A stretch of 64,000 nucleotides of DNA from Staphylococcus americanisciuri (GTDB taxonomy: Bacteria > Bacillota > Bacilli > Staphylococcales > Staphylococcaceae): NCBI RefSeq assembly GCF_024814435.1, contig NZ_JANUXY010000001.1, forward strand, positions 186,001-250,000, given 5' to 3'. Position 1 is the first letter of the stretch. Each line of letters opens with the position of its first letter. Position numbers and translations under genes: made by a program. The notes beneath the pieces were generated by a model. It had not been told where the DNA came from. It saw nothing but the letters and a program-made list of their open reading frames with translations, and searched no databases. This document shows positions 16,948-26,881 of the stretch, one piece after another.

Positions 16948-18189
16948 TTACAATAAACGTTCATACTCTTCGTGCCACTGCATATTATTTGGATCGAGTT
17001 TCATTAAACGAGTAAGTAATTTTTGGCGTGTGACAGTATCAGCAATTTCTACCGCATAGTGATAGTAGTCGCTTAAAAAGTCGATATTGTTATGCAATGT
17101 TTCATGCGCCAAGGTATAGAAATGTTGTGCTTCTGTGTCACGTTCTTCTTCACCTAATGCATATGCGACCTGCCACATAAATTGAGGATCCATATCATCT
17201 TCTTCAGTAAATTGAATTAATGAGATAAGCCCTTCGTTATCATTTTCATTTCGGTAATAATCAGCAAGTAGCATAAGAGGTTCTTGATATGCTGGATCTA
17301 CCTCAAGTGCTTGTTTCAATAGAGCTTCCCCTTCTTGTTGATCGCCATGTTCCAACTGTAGTGCACCTGTTGTATACATTAGTTCTTTATAAAATTGGTT
17401 GAGACGCAAGCCCTCTATCCCTACTTCAATCGCTTCTTCATAGGCTTTTTCATTTTCATATAACTGTTGTAAATAGTAATAAGCTTGCATATAGTCTGGA
17501 TCTTTTTGAAGCAAAGTGCGAATGATTTTAATTGCTTCTTGTGTTAAGTCATTCTTATCGAAAGCAATGGCTTTTTTAAAGTAGTCTTCAGAAGTCATGT
17601 CTTGTTCATGAATTTCTTCAAACCATTGCAATGCATCAGAGTAGTTTCCGCTTTGCAAGCTGCTGTCGGCAAGTCTAGAGAACAGATTTACGCCGTTGAA
17701 AAGATGTTCGCCTGTTTCAAGTACTGTGTCATATGCACGAGATGCACGTAAGTATTGGCCATCAAAATAATACAGTTCACCTAATGCAAAATATAAAACA
17801 GGGTCTGCAGGTTGCATCTCAATGGCTTGTTGTACCTTATCAATCGCTACATCTGTCATATTGAGTTGTTGATACAAATCAGCCTCCAACATCAGGCGTT
17901 CAGGTGTTAGTTCAACGTTGTTTAAATATTCCAATGCTTCATCTGTATGATTTTCAGAAATTAAGCCTTCAATGAAATAAATTAATACTTCTGCTTCATC
18001 TGGATACTTCATGTATAGCGTGCGAAAAACTTCTAGTGCCTGTGGTGTCAAACCGAAGTGATAAAGCGTCTCCCCTAGAATAAAAAGGGCTTCATCATCA
18101 TCAGAATGAAGCGCCTGTTCAACACGGCTATGAATATTATCGAGCTTTTGGCTATTAATATCATCGATTAACTTGTAGATATCTTGCAT
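16948..18189 (-). CDS. ypiA: Tetratricopeptide-repeat protein (YpiA-like)
   Basis: A 413-residue soluble protein built almost wholly of TPR-type helix pairs, for example AEVLIYFIEGLISENHTDEALEYL, PADPVLYFALGELYYFDGQY and PDYMQAYYYLQQLYENEKAYEEAI. It is acidic and has no signal peptide or membrane span, so it is probably a cytoplasmic scaffold; partners are unknown. The ATG at 18189 with GAGGG seven bases upstream fits better than the ATG at 18201. It begins two bases after the aroA stop, in the run aroC-aroB-aroA-ypiA-ypiB. Confidence 0.88.
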   Translation of the reverse strand: MQDIYKLIDDINSQKLDNIHSRVEQALHSDDDEALFILGETLYHFGLTPQALEVFRTLYMKYPDEAEVLIYFIEGLISENHTDEALEYLNNVELTPERLMLEADLYQQLNMTDVAIDKVQQAIEMQPADPVLYFALGELYYFDGQYLRASRAYDTVLETGEHLFNGVNLFSRLADSSLQSGNYSDALQWFEEIHEQDMTSEDYFKKAIAFDKNDLTQEAIKIIRTLLQKDPDYMQAYYYLQQLYENEKAYEEAIEVGIEGLRLNQFYKELMYTTGALQLEHGDQQEGEALLKQALEVDPAYQEPLMLLADYYRNENDNEGLISLIQFTEEDDMDPQFMWQVAYALGEEERDTEAQHFYTLAHETLHNNIDFLSDYYHYAVEIADTVTRQKLLTRLMKLDPNNMQWHEEYERLL

Positions 18190-18190
18190 G

Positions 18191-19483
18191 TTATCCCTCA
18201 TTTTCTAAATGTTGTAATGCAGACAAAAATCCTGGGAATGACACATTCACACTCTCAAAGCGATGAATACGATAAGTTTCAGGTGACATGAGTGATGCGA
18301 TGGCTAACATCATGCCAATGCGATGATCTGTGTGACTATCTAATTCAGCAACCTTTGAAACGGATGATGGATGAATCAACAAACCATCATCTGTTGGTTC
18401 TAAATTTAATCCTAACTTGTTCAATTCAGTGGCTGTCGTGTCAATTCGATTGGTCTCTTTTACTTTTAATTCTTCAGCATCTTTAATAATACTGGAACCT
18501 TGCGCTTGTGTACAGAGTAACGCAATGACCGGCAATTCATCGATACATCTTGGAATGAGCTTTCCGCCAATCTCGACGCCTTGTAAATTCGGTGTATATT
18601 GTACACGAATGGAAGCTGTGGGTTCAGAACCATCTGTCACATTAAAAATGGTAAGGTTACCGCCCATTTTTTTAACGACTTCAAGAATACCATCTCGTGT
18701 AGGATTGATGCCAACGTTATGAATTGTGATGTCGCTATGAGGAATAATCAAGCCTGCAACGATAAAAAATGCAGCCGAAGAAATATCACCAGGAACGTGG
18801 AAGTCTGTTGGTTGAATATGTGTAACACCTTGGCACGGAAGCGTGATAGTCATATTTTCAACTTGAATCGGAATGCCATAATGTGCAAACATCGTTTCCG
18901 TGTGATTTCTAGAGGTGTCCGTTTCTTTAACAACTGTTGGTTCATCTGCAAATAAGCCTGCAAACAAAATCGCACTTTTTACTTGAGCGCTGGCGACAGG
19001 CATTTGATAATGGATACCTTGCACCTTACTAGGCTGTATAATCAAAGGAGTATATTGATTATCGACACCAGAAATATCGATATGCATTTGCTGTAACGGT
19101 GTCATAATACGTGCCATTGGGCGTTTGCCAATTGATTCATCTCCGGATAATACACTTTGGATTGCAGCACCACCTAATACGCCGGCTAACAAGCGTGTTG
19201 TTGTTCCAGAATTGCCAGTATATAGTACTTGGTGCGGTGTCTTGAACTGTTGATACCCAGGAGAATCAATGATAATGCGTTCTGCTTCAATGGTAATAGA
19301 AACCCCTAATAAGCGAAAAATCTCAGCAGTTCGTAAACAATCTTCTCCGAGTAATGGCTGATGTATAACAGAGCGTCCTTCTGCTAATGAAGCAAGAATG
19401 ATTGCACGATGTGTCATCGATTTGTCTCCTGGTACAGTGATGTCTCCTAGTAGCCGACCATATAAGTCAATCGTTGTTGTCAT
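18191..19483 (-). CDS. aroA: 5-enolpyruvylshikimate-3-phosphate synthase (class II)
   Basis: Joins PEP to shikimate 3-phosphate, the sixth shikimate step. The 430-residue protein has [58 protein letters not shown], the RNHTE motif and NPTR. These are the hallmarks of class II EPSP synthases (known family property: low sensitivity to glyphosate). The start overlaps the end of aroB by 17 bases. Confidence 0.96.
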   Translation of the reverse strand: MTTTIDLYGRLLGDITVPGDKSMTHRAIILASLAEGRSVIHQPLLGEDCLRTAEIFRLLGVSITIEAERIIIDSPGYQQFKTPHQVLYTGNSGTTTRLLAGVLGGAAIQSVLSGDESIGKRPMARIMTPLQQMHIDISGVDNQYTPLIIQPSKVQGIHYQMPVASAQVKSAILFAGLFADEPTVVKETDTSRNHTETMFAHYGIPIQVENMTITLPCQGVTHIQPTDFHVPGDISSAAFFIVAGLIIPHSDITIHNVGINPTRDGILEVVKKMGGNLTIFNVTDGSEPTASIRVQYTPNLQGVEIGGKLIPRCIDELPVIALLCTQAQGSSIIKDAEELKVKETNRIDTTATELNKLGLNLEPTDDGLLIHPSSVSKVAELDSHTDHRIGMMLAIASLMSPETYRIHRFESVNVSFPGFLSALQHLENEG

Positions 19484-20558
19484 GGTATACAGTCTCCTTC
19501 ACAATTAATGTTAAAGTACGAAAAGCTTCTTCTAGTATATCTACTGGTATCGTTTGAACAATTGGTTGTCCAACCTTTTGTAGTAATACCATACGAATAC
19601 CGGATTGGTTATTTTTTTTATCTTGTTGCATCAACTGACATAAAGGTTTGAATGATAATTGTTCAATGATATGAAGCGGATAACCCATTGAATTAAAATA
19701 AGTAACATAATGTTGAATGTCGTGCTCAGCATTTAACAGTTCATTTGCGACAATCATTTGATAGAGAATACCAATCATCACAGCATGACCATGTGGTATC
19801 TTGGTTTGATATTCGACAGCATGACCGAATGTATGTCCCAAATTTAACCATTGACGTTGACCACGCTCTGTTTCATCATTTATAACAATCTCTAACTTTG
19901 TACGAATGCCTTCAATCAAGTATTGCTCAATATGGCTGAGTTCCAGGAGCGCAGCTTGGTTGTGATAAGTAGATTCTAAACTTTGTACAGATGCTTCTCC
20001 TTGTAACAAAGCGTGTTTGTACACCTCACCATATCCACTTAGTATTTCATTCGTAGGCAAAGATGTTAAGAAGTCCAAATCATAAAGTACGGCTGCAGGT
20101 CTATGAAAAGCTCCAATTAAGTTTTTACCAAATGAAGCATTAATCCCTACTTTACCGCCTATGCTTGAATCGTGAGCCAATATCGTTGTAGGGACTTGAA
20201 TGAAGTCGACGCCCCGCAACAGTGTAGCAGCTAAAAACCCAACAAAGTCTCCTACTGCACCGCCACCAATGGCGACTAAACATGTTTGGCGTGTAGGTTG
20301 CAATGCCAAGAGCACTTCTATATATTGTTCGTAATAATTGAGGGTTTTTACTTGCTCTCCAGATGGCAACACAAAAATCTTGTTGCTTTGTTTGTCATTG
20401 ACTGCTTGTATTTTGGACGACCAGTATGATTCAACTTGTTCATCGACGAATAGAAAGACGTGTTGATAGTGTGCTGTATAGTCAGCTAGGTCGTCGATTG
20501 CTTGATGTTTCACAATCACTGGATAATTGTTTGATTCGTATGTTGTAGTAAGTTCCAT
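19467..20558 (-). CDS. aroB: 3-dehydroquinate synthase
   Basis: Second shikimate step: converts DAHP to 3-dehydroquinate using NAD and a divalent metal. The 363-residue protein has the NAD-binding [23 protein letters not shown] and [17 protein letters not shown]. Metal-binding residues lie in [12 protein letters not shown] (Glu near 180) and in [14 protein letters not shown] and PHGHAVMIG (His near 245-260). It lies between aroC (15 bases upstream) and aroA (overlapping). Confidence 0.96.
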   Translation of the reverse strand: MELTTTYESNNYPVIVKHQAIDDLADYTAHYQHVFLFVDEQVESYWSSKIQAVNDKQSNKIFVLPSGEQVKTLNYYEQYIEVLLALQPTRQTCLVAIGGGAVGDFVGFLAATLLRGVDFIQVPTTILAHDSSIGGKVGINASFGKNLIGAFHRPAAVLYDLDFLTSLPTNEILSGYGEVYKHALLQGEASVQSLESTYHNQAALLELSHIEQYLIEGIRTKLEIVINDETERGQRQWLNLGHTFGHAVEYQTKIPHGHAVMIGILYQMIVANELLNAEHDIQHYVTYFNSMGYPLHIIEQLSFKPLCQLMQQDKKNNQSGIRMVLLQKVGQPIVQTIPVDILEEAFRTLTLIVKETVYHDNND

Positions 20559-20573
20559 GTCGAAGCCCCCTAT

Positions 20574-21740
20574 TTAATAGTTAACGTTCATTTCACGGCG
20601 CGCATCAACTTGTTGTTTCAAAATGGTCATGTCATTTGATTCAAACTCTTCTAATAATGCACGTGCTACTTCAAAAGATACAGCGTGTTCACAGACAATA
20701 CTTGCAGCTGGGACTGCACAACTATCTGAACGTTCAATTGTTGCTTTGAAAGGTTCTTTCGTATTAATATCAACGGATGCCAAAGGGCGATATAGTGTCG
20801 GAATTGGTTTCATAACCCCATTGATGATGAGTGGCATACCATTTGACATTCCACCTTCAAAGCCCCCTAAATGATTAGAAGCTCTGTAATAACCTTGTGA
20901 CGCATCATAAAGGATAGGGTCTTGAATCTCGCTTCCTAATTTGTCTCCAGCAGCAAAGCCAGCACCAAAAGACACGCCTTTAAAAGCATTAATGCTAACG
21001 ACGCTTTGCGCAATACGACCATCAAGCTTACGATCATAATGGACATAACTACCAATTCCCACTGGCATATGATTAACGATTACTTGAACGACACCTCCAA
21101 TTGAGTCACCGTCTTGTTTCGCTTGATCAATTTTATCTCGCATTTGTTGTGCAATCGTTTCATCAATGACACGTACATCATTGTTATCGACATGCTGAAT
21201 GATGTCATCTATTTCATAATGATTCGTGTCGCTGATGCCCCCAATGGTTACAACACGGCTATAGACATCAATATCTAATTGTTGTAAAAGTTGTTTGCAC
21301 AAAGCGCCTACAGCTACACGTGCCGCCGTTTCTCGTGCAGATGAACGTTCGAGGACGTTGCGCAAATCACGATGTTGGTACTTTAAACCGCCTACAAGGT
21401 CTGCATGTCCAGGTCTCGGTTTAGTAATGACACGTTTCATCTCAGATTGTGCTTCTTCACTGATAGGTGCAGCTCCCATAATATTGCGCCAATGTTTGAA
21501 ATCATCATTATTTATAACAATTGTGATGGGGCTACCTAATGTATAACCATGGCGCACACCTGATACAATTTCAACACTGTCTTTTTCAATTTGCATACGT
21601 CGTCCTCGTCCATATCCGCCTTGTCGTTTGTACATTTCTTCGTTTAATTGATCTATATCGACTTGCATATTTGCAGGAAATCCTTCGACAATCACTGTCA
21701 GTTGTGGGCCGTGTGATTCGCCAGCTGTTAAAAATCTCAT
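20574..21740 (-). CDS. aroC: Chorismate synthase
   Basis: Final shikimate step: FMN-dependent elimination of phosphate from EPSP to give chorismate, precursor of aromatic amino acids, folate and menaquinone. The 388-residue protein starts [14 protein letters not shown] and contains [46 protein letters not shown] and [25 protein letters not shown]. First gene of aroC-aroB-aroA-ypiA-ypiB, with a promoter visible at 21816-21844. Confidence 0.97.
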   Translation of the reverse strand: MRFLTAGESHGPQLTVIVEGFPANMQVDIDQLNEEMYKRQGGYGRGRRMQIEKDSVEIVSGVRHGYTLGSPITIVINNDDFKHWRNIMGAAPISEEAQSEMKRVITKPRPGHADLVGGLKYQHRDLRNVLERSSARETAARVAVGALCKQLLQQLDIDVYSRVVTIGGISDTNHYEIDDIIQHVDNNDVRVIDETIAQQMRDKIDQAKQDGDSIGGVVQVIVNHMPVGIGSYVHYDRKLDGRIAQSVVSINAFKGVSFGAGFAAGDKLGSEIQDPILYDASQGYYRASNHLGGFEGGMSNGMPLIINGVMKPIPTLYRPLASVDINTKEPFKATIERSDSCAVPAASIVCEHAVSFEVARALLEEFESNDMTILKQQVDARREMNVNY

Positions 21741-21815
21741 CTTTACAACACTCCTTCAATTTCTGATGATGTACCACAATGAATTACGTTTATTAACAAA
21801 AATGATATGACATAC

Positions 21816-21844
21816 ATCATAGCATAAATTATGTATTTAATTAA
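21816..21844 (-). promoter_or_regulatory. Putative promoter of the aroCBA operon
   Basis: On the minus strand TTAATT (21844-21839), 17 bases, then TATGAT (21821-21816), about 75 bases upstream of the aroC ATG. The -35 box is weak. No T-box or aromatic-leader pattern was recognised in the leader. Confidence 0.4.
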
Positions 21845-22001
21845 CAGAAAACTTCAAAATATTTTATCGCTTTTAATGGCTAAAATTTTATCGCATGACA
21901 ATTAGGAAAAGTATGTCCTCGTTTCATGATAAAACGTATAAGCTTGTAATGTGGTAGATGAAGATAGAAAGTATAGGTTTAATGATAAGAAGAGAATTAA
22001 A

Positions 22002-22284
22002 ATGGTTTTAGCTTATTGTAGAACAACATGCTGACTTTATTGGGGTATTGGAAACTTTTTATCCTCAGAACATCGCTTTTATGAACACATACGAATGACC
22101 ATAAAAATGATGTGCAGTTTATATGGCGGAAAGGTAATGATAAGCGTCCAGCTTCATTTATACTGTTGAAATCGCTGCCTTCACTGAGCGTACAGTGCAT
22201 TATGATGATGTACTTTTCCATACTAAAAAAGTAGAGTGGTTTATCATACCACGCCATCATAAAAGATATAGAACCAAAAAATGA
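22002..22284 (+). pseudogene. Probable frameshifted remnant of a small protein gene, family unknown
   Basis: No single frame is open, but three consecutive open stretches join into protein-like sequence. An ATG at 22002 after AAGAAGAG gives MVLAY. The frame of 22018-22095 gives EQHADFIGVLETFYPQN and so on to TYE. The frame of 22091-22161 gives NDHKNDVQFIWRKGNDKRP. The first frame then resumes with YTVEIAAFTERTVHYDDV, followed by VEWFIIPRHHKRYRTKK and a TGA at 22282. Shifts would be needed near 22015, 22090 and 22158. The gene faces the opposite way to its neighbours, and its stop lies in the ndk terminator. The reading is an inference; no family was recognised. Confidence 0.35.
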
Positions 22285-22314
22285 GAAGGTACTTTTATGC
22301 GACCTTCCCATTTT
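22277..22314 (-). terminator. Terminator of ndk
   Basis: AAAATGGGAAGGT / ACCTTCTCATTTT on the minus strand forms a stem of about 13 bp with one G-U pair, followed by TTTTGG. It begins about 15 bases after the ndk stop. Confidence 0.8.
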
Positions 22315-22329
22315 GAATTTTAGGATGCT

Positions 22330-22779
22330 TTATTCATAAACCCATACTTCTTCAGGCAAAGCGTATGTGCTTAATTCTGCTTCGTCAAACCACAGTGCAA
22401 TTTCACGTTCTGCTGATGTAACGGAATCCGAGCCATGAACAACATTGCGCCCCACTGTTAAGCCTAAATCGCCTCGAATGGTACCAACTGCAGCTTCAGT
22501 TGGGTTCGTTGCGCCAATTAAGTGACGACATACATTCACTGCGTCTTCCCCTTCAACAACCATCGCAAACACAGGTGCTGATGTGATAAACGCAATTAAG
22601 TCTTGATAAAATGGGCGCTCTTTATGTTCACCATAGTGTGTTTCTGCCAAAGTTTGTGGAACAGTCATTAGTTTGGCACCAACTAACTTCAAGCCTTTAT
22701 GCTCTAAGCGTTGAACAATCTCTCCAATCAATTTACGTTGCACTGCATCTGGTTTAATCATCACAAAAGTTCTTTCCAT
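22330..22779 (-). CDS. ndk: Nucleoside diphosphate kinase
   Basis: Transfers gamma-phosphate between nucleoside di- and triphosphates through a phospho-histidine. The 149-residue protein has the full family length, starting [21 protein letters not shown]. Nucleotide-binding residues lie in [20 protein letters not shown], and the active site is [20 protein letters not shown] (catalytic His near 115). It lies downstream of hepT but has its own promoter with an unusual dyad (22799-22843). Confidence 0.96.
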   Translation of the reverse strand: MERTFVMIKPDAVQRKLIGEIVQRLEHKGLKLVGAKLMTVPQTLAETHYGEHKERPFYQDLIAFITSAPVFAMVVEGEDAVNVCRHLIGATNPTEAAVGTIRGDLGLTVGRNVVHGSDSVTSAEREIALWFDEAELSTYALPEEVWVYE

Positions 22780-22798
22780 AGTTATTTATCCCCCTTAT

Positions 22799-22843
22799 TT
22801 TTACATACAAGGTTATACTACCATGTATGTAAAACGCTTTCAA
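22799..22843 (-). promoter_or_regulatory. ndk promoter overlapped by a 14-bp inverted repeat and a cre-like box
   Basis: On the minus strand TTGAAA (22843-22838), 17 bases, TAGTAT (22820-22815) forms a good sigma-A promoter. TTTTACATACAAGG (22799-22812) and CCATGTATGTAAAA (22821-22834) are inverted repeats matching at 13 of 14 positions, and they flank the -10 box. GTAAAACGCTTTCA (22829-22842) resembles a CcpA cre site and covers the -35. Regulation is inferred from this layout only. Confidence 0.5.
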
Positions 22844-22851
22844 TAGGGAGA

Positions 22852-23808
22852 TTAACGCATTCTGTGCTGTAATTTATTAATAAGCTTTTCAAATAAAGGC
22901 TTCAAATTTTCATTTGGCAATTGATCAAGTAATTGATGTGCTTTATCAAGGTATTTTGCACTGATTTCTTTAGATTGTATAATAACGTCAGATTGTCTGA
23001 TTTGCTCAATGCATTCTGTAAATAAAGCATCAGGCGCATTTGAATGTAAGGATGCGATTTTTTGTTTGAAATCCGCATTGCGACGTGCTTCTAATAGGAC
23101 TGGTAATGTCAAGTGTCCATTGCGCAAATCACTTCCTACAGGCTTGCCTAGTTTTTCTGCTGTCCCCGTAAAATCTAAAATATCATCAATAATTTGGAAG
23201 CTCATCCCAATATAATGTCCGATTTGACGCATTGTTCGTATGGTTGAAGCATCGGCACCTGACGTCATTGCGCCAACTTCTGTTGATAATTGAATCAGTA
23301 GCGCTGTTTTTCGATTGATACGTCTCAAGTAGTTCGTCATTGATTGGTTTACTCGAAATTGATCTTGGAATTGAAAAAGTTCCCCGCGACAAACTTCTGT
23401 AATGGCTGCTGATAAAGTGGTATGAATCTCTGGATTTTCAATCTCAGACAAATATTCTAGTGCACGAGCTAATAAAAAATTACCTGTTAAAATGGCAGTC
23501 GGCTTATCCCATTTCTTTTCAATAGTTAACTTACCACGTCGTTTGTCACTATAATCAATGACGTCATCATGGACGAGCGTAGCCATATGGATAAGTTCTA
23601 ATGCTGTGGCAACGCGATATGCAGCTTCATTCGCTTGATCCTCTCCTACATAACTGCTGAGAATTACAAACAATGGACGTATGCGTTTGCCACCAGACTT
23701 CAACAAGTGGTGAGACGCAGCTTGTAGTGTTGCATCGTCACTTTTGATTTGTTGTTGAAGTCTTTTTTCAATTGTCTTAATTTCTTGGTTTAGATTAATT
23801 TTCGACAT
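22852..23808 (-). CDS. hepT: Heptaprenyl diphosphate synthase, catalytic subunit (component II)
   Basis: Large subunit of the trans-prenyltransferase making the C35 side chain of menaquinone-7. The 318-residue protein has the first Asp-rich motif LVHDDVIDYSDKRRGK (about 83-98), KTAL, and the second Asp-rich motif IIDDILDFTG (about 208-217). It needs the small subunit HepS encoded two genes upstream. The ATG at 23808 is chosen because the GTG at 23817 sits in the ribosome site. Operon hepS-menG-hepT. Confidence 0.94.
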   Translation of the reverse strand: MSKINLNQEIKTIEKRLQQQIKSDDATLQAASHHLLKSGGKRIRPLFVILSSYVGEDQANEAAYRVATALELIHMATLVHDDVIDYSDKRRGKLTIEKKWDKPTAILTGNFLLARALEYLSEIENPEIHTTLSAAITEVCRGELFQFQDQFRVNQSMTNYLRRINRKTALLIQLSTEVGAMTSGADASTIRTMRQIGHYIGMSFQIIDDILDFTGTAEKLGKPVGSDLRNGHLTLPVLLEARRNADFKQKIASLHSNAPDALFTECIEQIRQSDVIIQSKEISAKYLDKAHQLLDQLPNENLKPLFEKLINKLQHRMR

Positions 23809-23820
23809 GCCATTCACCTT

Positions 23821-24537
23821 TTATTTATTCGAGTTAGGTTTATAAGCGAGATGCATTGCTGCAACACCACCGGTAAAGCTTCTTACTTTTACATTCTCAA
23901 ACTGCACACTTTCAAATAACTTTTTGAGCGTTTCGCGATCTGGAAAGTCAAATGCTGACTGTTGTAACCATTCGTACTCTTGTTTCGACTTGGCAAACAG
24001 CTTTCCAAATAACGGCATAATAAACTTAAAGTACAGTTGATAGCCCTGTTTGAAAATAGGCATTGTTGGTTGACTCGTTTCAAGGCAGACGACCATTCCC
24101 CCTGGTTTTAAGACGCGATGCATTTCCGCTAATGCGACTTTATAATCGGGTATATTGCGCAAACCGAATCCAATCGTTACATAATCAAATGTATCATTAT
24201 CGAATGGTAAATCCATCGCATCCCCTTGAACAAGACGAATATTCTCCATCGTGCGCGTTTTTTGTTCGCCGACTTTTAACATATTTTCACTAAAATCAAG
24301 CCCTGTCACTTCTCCATTAGACCCAACTGCTTGGCTTAATGCGATTGTCCAATCGGCTGTTCCGCAACATACATCTAGTGCTACAGCCCCATGTTGAACA
24401 TTCATTTCTTTCATGACTTTTTTGCGCCATTTTTTATGTTGTTCAAAGCTGATAATATTATTGAGACGATCATATTTTTCAGATATATTTTGAAACACTT
24501 CATGTACTTGTTCTTTATTAGCTTTATTTTTACTCAT
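23821..24537 (-). CDS. menG: Demethylmenaquinone methyltransferase
   Basis: SAM-dependent C-methylation, the last step of menaquinone synthesis. The 238-residue protein has the family start [26 protein letters not shown], the SAM-binding [15 protein letters not shown] (about 50-64), GLDFSENML, and the MenG/UbiE signature [29 protein letters not shown] (about 115-143). It sits between hepS and hepT, so the chain and its final modification are co-expressed. Confidence 0.95.
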   Translation of the reverse strand: MSKNKANKEQVHEVFQNISEKYDRLNNIISFEQHKKWRKKVMKEMNVQHGAVALDVCCGTADWTIALSQAVGSNGEVTGLDFSENMLKVGEQKTRTMENIRLVQGDAMDLPFDNDTFDYVTIGFGLRNIPDYKVALAEMHRVLKPGGMVVCLETSQPTMPIFKQGYQLYFKFIMPLFGKLFAKSKQEYEWLQQSAFDFPDRETLKKLFESVQFENVKVRSFTGGVAAMHLAYKPNSNK

Positions 24538-24549
24538 ACTTAAACCTCA

Positions 24550-25116
24550 TTAGATTTGATATTTTTCTTGTAATTGCTGTATTAAAGTCATTTTGGTTTG
24601 TGCATCAAAATGATTGAGATAACTGAGTTCTGATACATCTATATTGCGCAACAAAAGCTGTATAGGTTCTGCGAGATGCTTGTCTGGCAAATATACATCC
24701 AATAGTTGTTTGAGCAACAATGTCTCAATGTTATAGATAGCATCAAGTACTTGTGCCTGTGACATGTGCGTATGTTGATGTTGGAATTTTGATTTCAATT
24801 CATTAATTGTGACAATGGCTTGGCTCATCTTCAACTGAAATTGTGGTGCGTTCAAGTCAGCAAGCAATGTGTAGTAATGTGCACTTAATAAGTCGCCAAT
24901 CAGAATACCATCACGTTCATAATTGTCGTAACTTACATGATCAAGATGTTTTAAAGATGTATCGATTGAGAGGCATGCTAACTTCGCTAATATCGGAATA
25001 TGTAGGACATCTAACACATGACTTAATGCACGATTAATATGTATATTTTTAGGATGTTGCAAATTTTTAAGACGTTCATTAATTTGTTCTTCAAGTAATT
25101 GATACGTAGATTGCAT
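24550..25116 (-). CDS. hepS: Heptaprenyl diphosphate synthase, small subunit (component I)
   Basis: Non-catalytic partner of HepT that sets chain length in menaquinone side-chain synthesis. The 188-residue protein lacks Asp-rich motifs, as expected for HepS, and is mainly helical. Recognisable parts are HVSYDNYERDGILIGDLLSAHYYTLLADL and the C-terminal NIDVSELSYLNHF. Sequence in this family is weakly conserved, so context (menG, hepT) carries much of the call. The ATG at 25116 has GAGAGGTGG just upstream. Confidence 0.88.
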   Translation of the reverse strand: MQSTYQLLEEQINERLKNLQHPKNIHINRALSHVLDVLHIPILAKLACLSIDTSLKHLDHVSYDNYERDGILIGDLLSAHYYTLLADLNAPQFQLKMSQAIVTINELKSKFQHQHTHMSQAQVLDAIYNIETLLLKQLLDVYLPDKHLAEPIQLLLRNIDVSELSYLNHFDAQTKMTLIQQLQEKYQI

Positions 25117-25366
25117 ATTTGCCACCTCTCAATTTAGTCACTCTCTATATTAACACTAACCTTTTAAAATGAAAATGCGAATTATTCGAAACAACTCTTT
25201 TGATTCAGAAAAAGTATTAAAGAACCCCAGTTTAGCTATGAAAGTATTAATGTGGTATAGAAGTTGAATGCGTATTGGTTACAATATAAATATAAGATAA
25301 AAACCAGTAGCTGACTGAAGTTAAGGCCTCTTTTTCAAGGTTTATATTTGATTCTTCAAGACATAA

Positions 25367-25400
25367 CAAAAAAGCCCACTTGTAAAAGGGGCTTTTTTGT
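25367..25400 (-). terminator. Terminator of hup
   Basis: ACAAAAAAGCCCC / GGGCTTTTTTGT on the minus strand is a strong GC-centred stem with a U-run, 12 bases after the hup stop. Confidence 0.9.
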
Positions 25401-25411
25401 AGCTAAAAGAA

Positions 25412-25684
25412 TTATTTAACTGCGTCTTTTAGAGCTTTACCTGCTTTGAAAGCTGGTACTTTGCTTGCAGGGATGTCAATTTCTTTACCTGTTTGTGGGT
25501 TGCGTCCTTTGCGTGCAGCACGTTCGCGCACTTCAAAGTTACCGAAACCGATTAATTGTACTTTTTCACCTTTAGCTAGTGAGTTTTGAATTGATTCGAA
25601 AACGGCATCAACAGCTAAACTCGCATCTTTTTTAGTTAAATCAGCTTGTTCAGCAACCGCGTTGATTAAGTCTGTTTTGTTCAT
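25412..25684 (-). CDS. hup: DNA-binding protein HU
   Basis: Abundant nucleoid protein that bends DNA as a dimer. The 90-residue sequence [20 protein letters not shown]...[22 protein letters not shown]...[15 protein letters not shown] is canonical, with the beta-arm [20 protein letters not shown] at about 53-74. The conserved ATG at 25684 with AAGGAGGCGGAC upstream is used; the longer open frame adds 17 unrelated residues. It is a single-gene unit. Confidence 0.97.
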   Translation of the reverse strand: MNKTDLINAVAEQADLTKKDASLAVDAVFESIQNSLAKGEKVQLIGFGNFEVRERAARKGRNPQTGKEIDIPASKVPAFKAGKALKDAVK

Positions 25685-25861
25685 GTACAAGTCCGCCTCC
25701 TTAAAGGTTGTATGTAATGATAACTCATTTATCATTATGGTATGACTTTAACACAATTATAGGTAAAACTGCAATGATTTATATATGAAAAACGGCGGTT
25801 TCATCGCATTTTAGCTCGTTTTTATGAAAAGAATATATCAAATTTTAAAAAAAGGATTAAA

Positions 25862-26860
25862 TTACTCTGCTTTTTTAGTTCGTCCCATTAGAATTTTAAG
25901 TGCTTTTTCTACAGGTTGTTCTTCAAATAATACGTGATACAATGCTGAAGTGATTGGCATATCAACGTCTAATTTTTTTGCGAGATGGTAGACTGATTGT
26001 GTTGTATATACACCTTCTGCCACCATATTCATGTCATCAAGAATCTCTTGAAGTGTTCTACCACTGCCCAACGCATACCCTAATGAAAAATTGCGTGAAT
26101 GTGTGGACGTACACGTTACGATTAAGTCGCCAATGCCACCCAATCCTTGAAATGTAATAGGGTCTGCCCCTAACTTAACACCAAGACGTGTAATCTCTGC
26201 TAAACCACGTGTAATAAGAGCTGCTTTGGCATTGTCTCCGTAACCCATTCCAGCAAGTACCCCACTCGCAATGGCAATAATATTTTTTGTTGCGCCACCA
26301 ATCTCAACACCAATCAAATCATCATTGGTATAGACGCGCAGGTAGTCTGTCATAAATAAATCTTGAATGATTTGACAGAGTTCTTTGTGACTTGAAGCTG
26401 CTGAGACGGTGGTTGGTTGTTTAATAACGACCTCTTCGGCATGGCTAGGGCCGGACAAGACACCAACGCCTCCATTATGTTCCGGAGAGATAACATCTTC
26501 AATCATTTCAGAAACACGTTTGAACGTGCCATTCTCAATTCCTTTAGCAACATGAATAAATTGTTTTGGTGATGTCAAAAGTGCATCAACTTGAGATAAG
26601 ACAGCACGAATTGCTTTAGTTGGAATTGCGATGAGATAAATATCAGCATGGTCAACTGCTACTTGCATATCAGTGGTTGCGCGAACGGAATCATTGATAA
26701 CGGCTTCTTTTAGATATGCACGGTTGGTATGGCATGCATTGATTTCTTCAACGGTTTCTGCTGTTTTTCCCCACATCAAAGTCTTATGACCATTGTCAGC
26801 GAGTACATTTGCTAATGCAGTGCCAAAGCTACCAGTTCCGAATACGGTAATGTTGGTCAT
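25862..26860 (-). CDS. gpsA: NAD(P)H-dependent glycerol-3-phosphate dehydrogenase
   Basis: Makes sn-glycerol 3-phosphate from DHAP for phospholipid and teichoic acid synthesis. The 332-residue protein has the Rossmann motif [20 protein letters not shown], the substrate region [12 protein letters not shown], the catalytic Lys in [19 protein letters not shown] and the [14 protein letters not shown] loop. The ATG at 26860 follows GGGGG; a start further upstream would overlap the der end. It follows der by 21 bases, forming der-gpsA. Confidence 0.95.
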   Translation of the reverse strand: MTNITVFGTGSFGTALANVLADNGHKTLMWGKTAETVEEINACHTNRAYLKEAVINDSVRATTDMQVAVDHADIYLIAIPTKAIRAVLSQVDALLTSPKQFIHVAKGIENGTFKRVSEMIEDVISPEHNGGVGVLSGPSHAEEVVIKQPTTVSAASSHKELCQIIQDLFMTDYLRVYTNDDLIGVEIGGATKNIIAIASGVLAGMGYGDNAKAALITRGLAEITRLGVKLGADPITFQGLGGIGDLIVTCTSTHSRNFSLGYALGSGRTLQEILDDMNMVAEGVYTTQSVYHLAKKLDVDMPITSALYHVLFEEQPVEKALKILMGRTKKAE

Positions 26861-26881
26861 ATTAAAATCCCCCATTCATGT

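Noticed and set aside
21997-22311. 104-residue minus-strand open frame in the aroC-ndk gap
   Set aside because: Its start lies inside the ndk terminator, there is no ribosome site, and its composition is unlike a real protein. The plus strand gives a better (frameshifted) reading.
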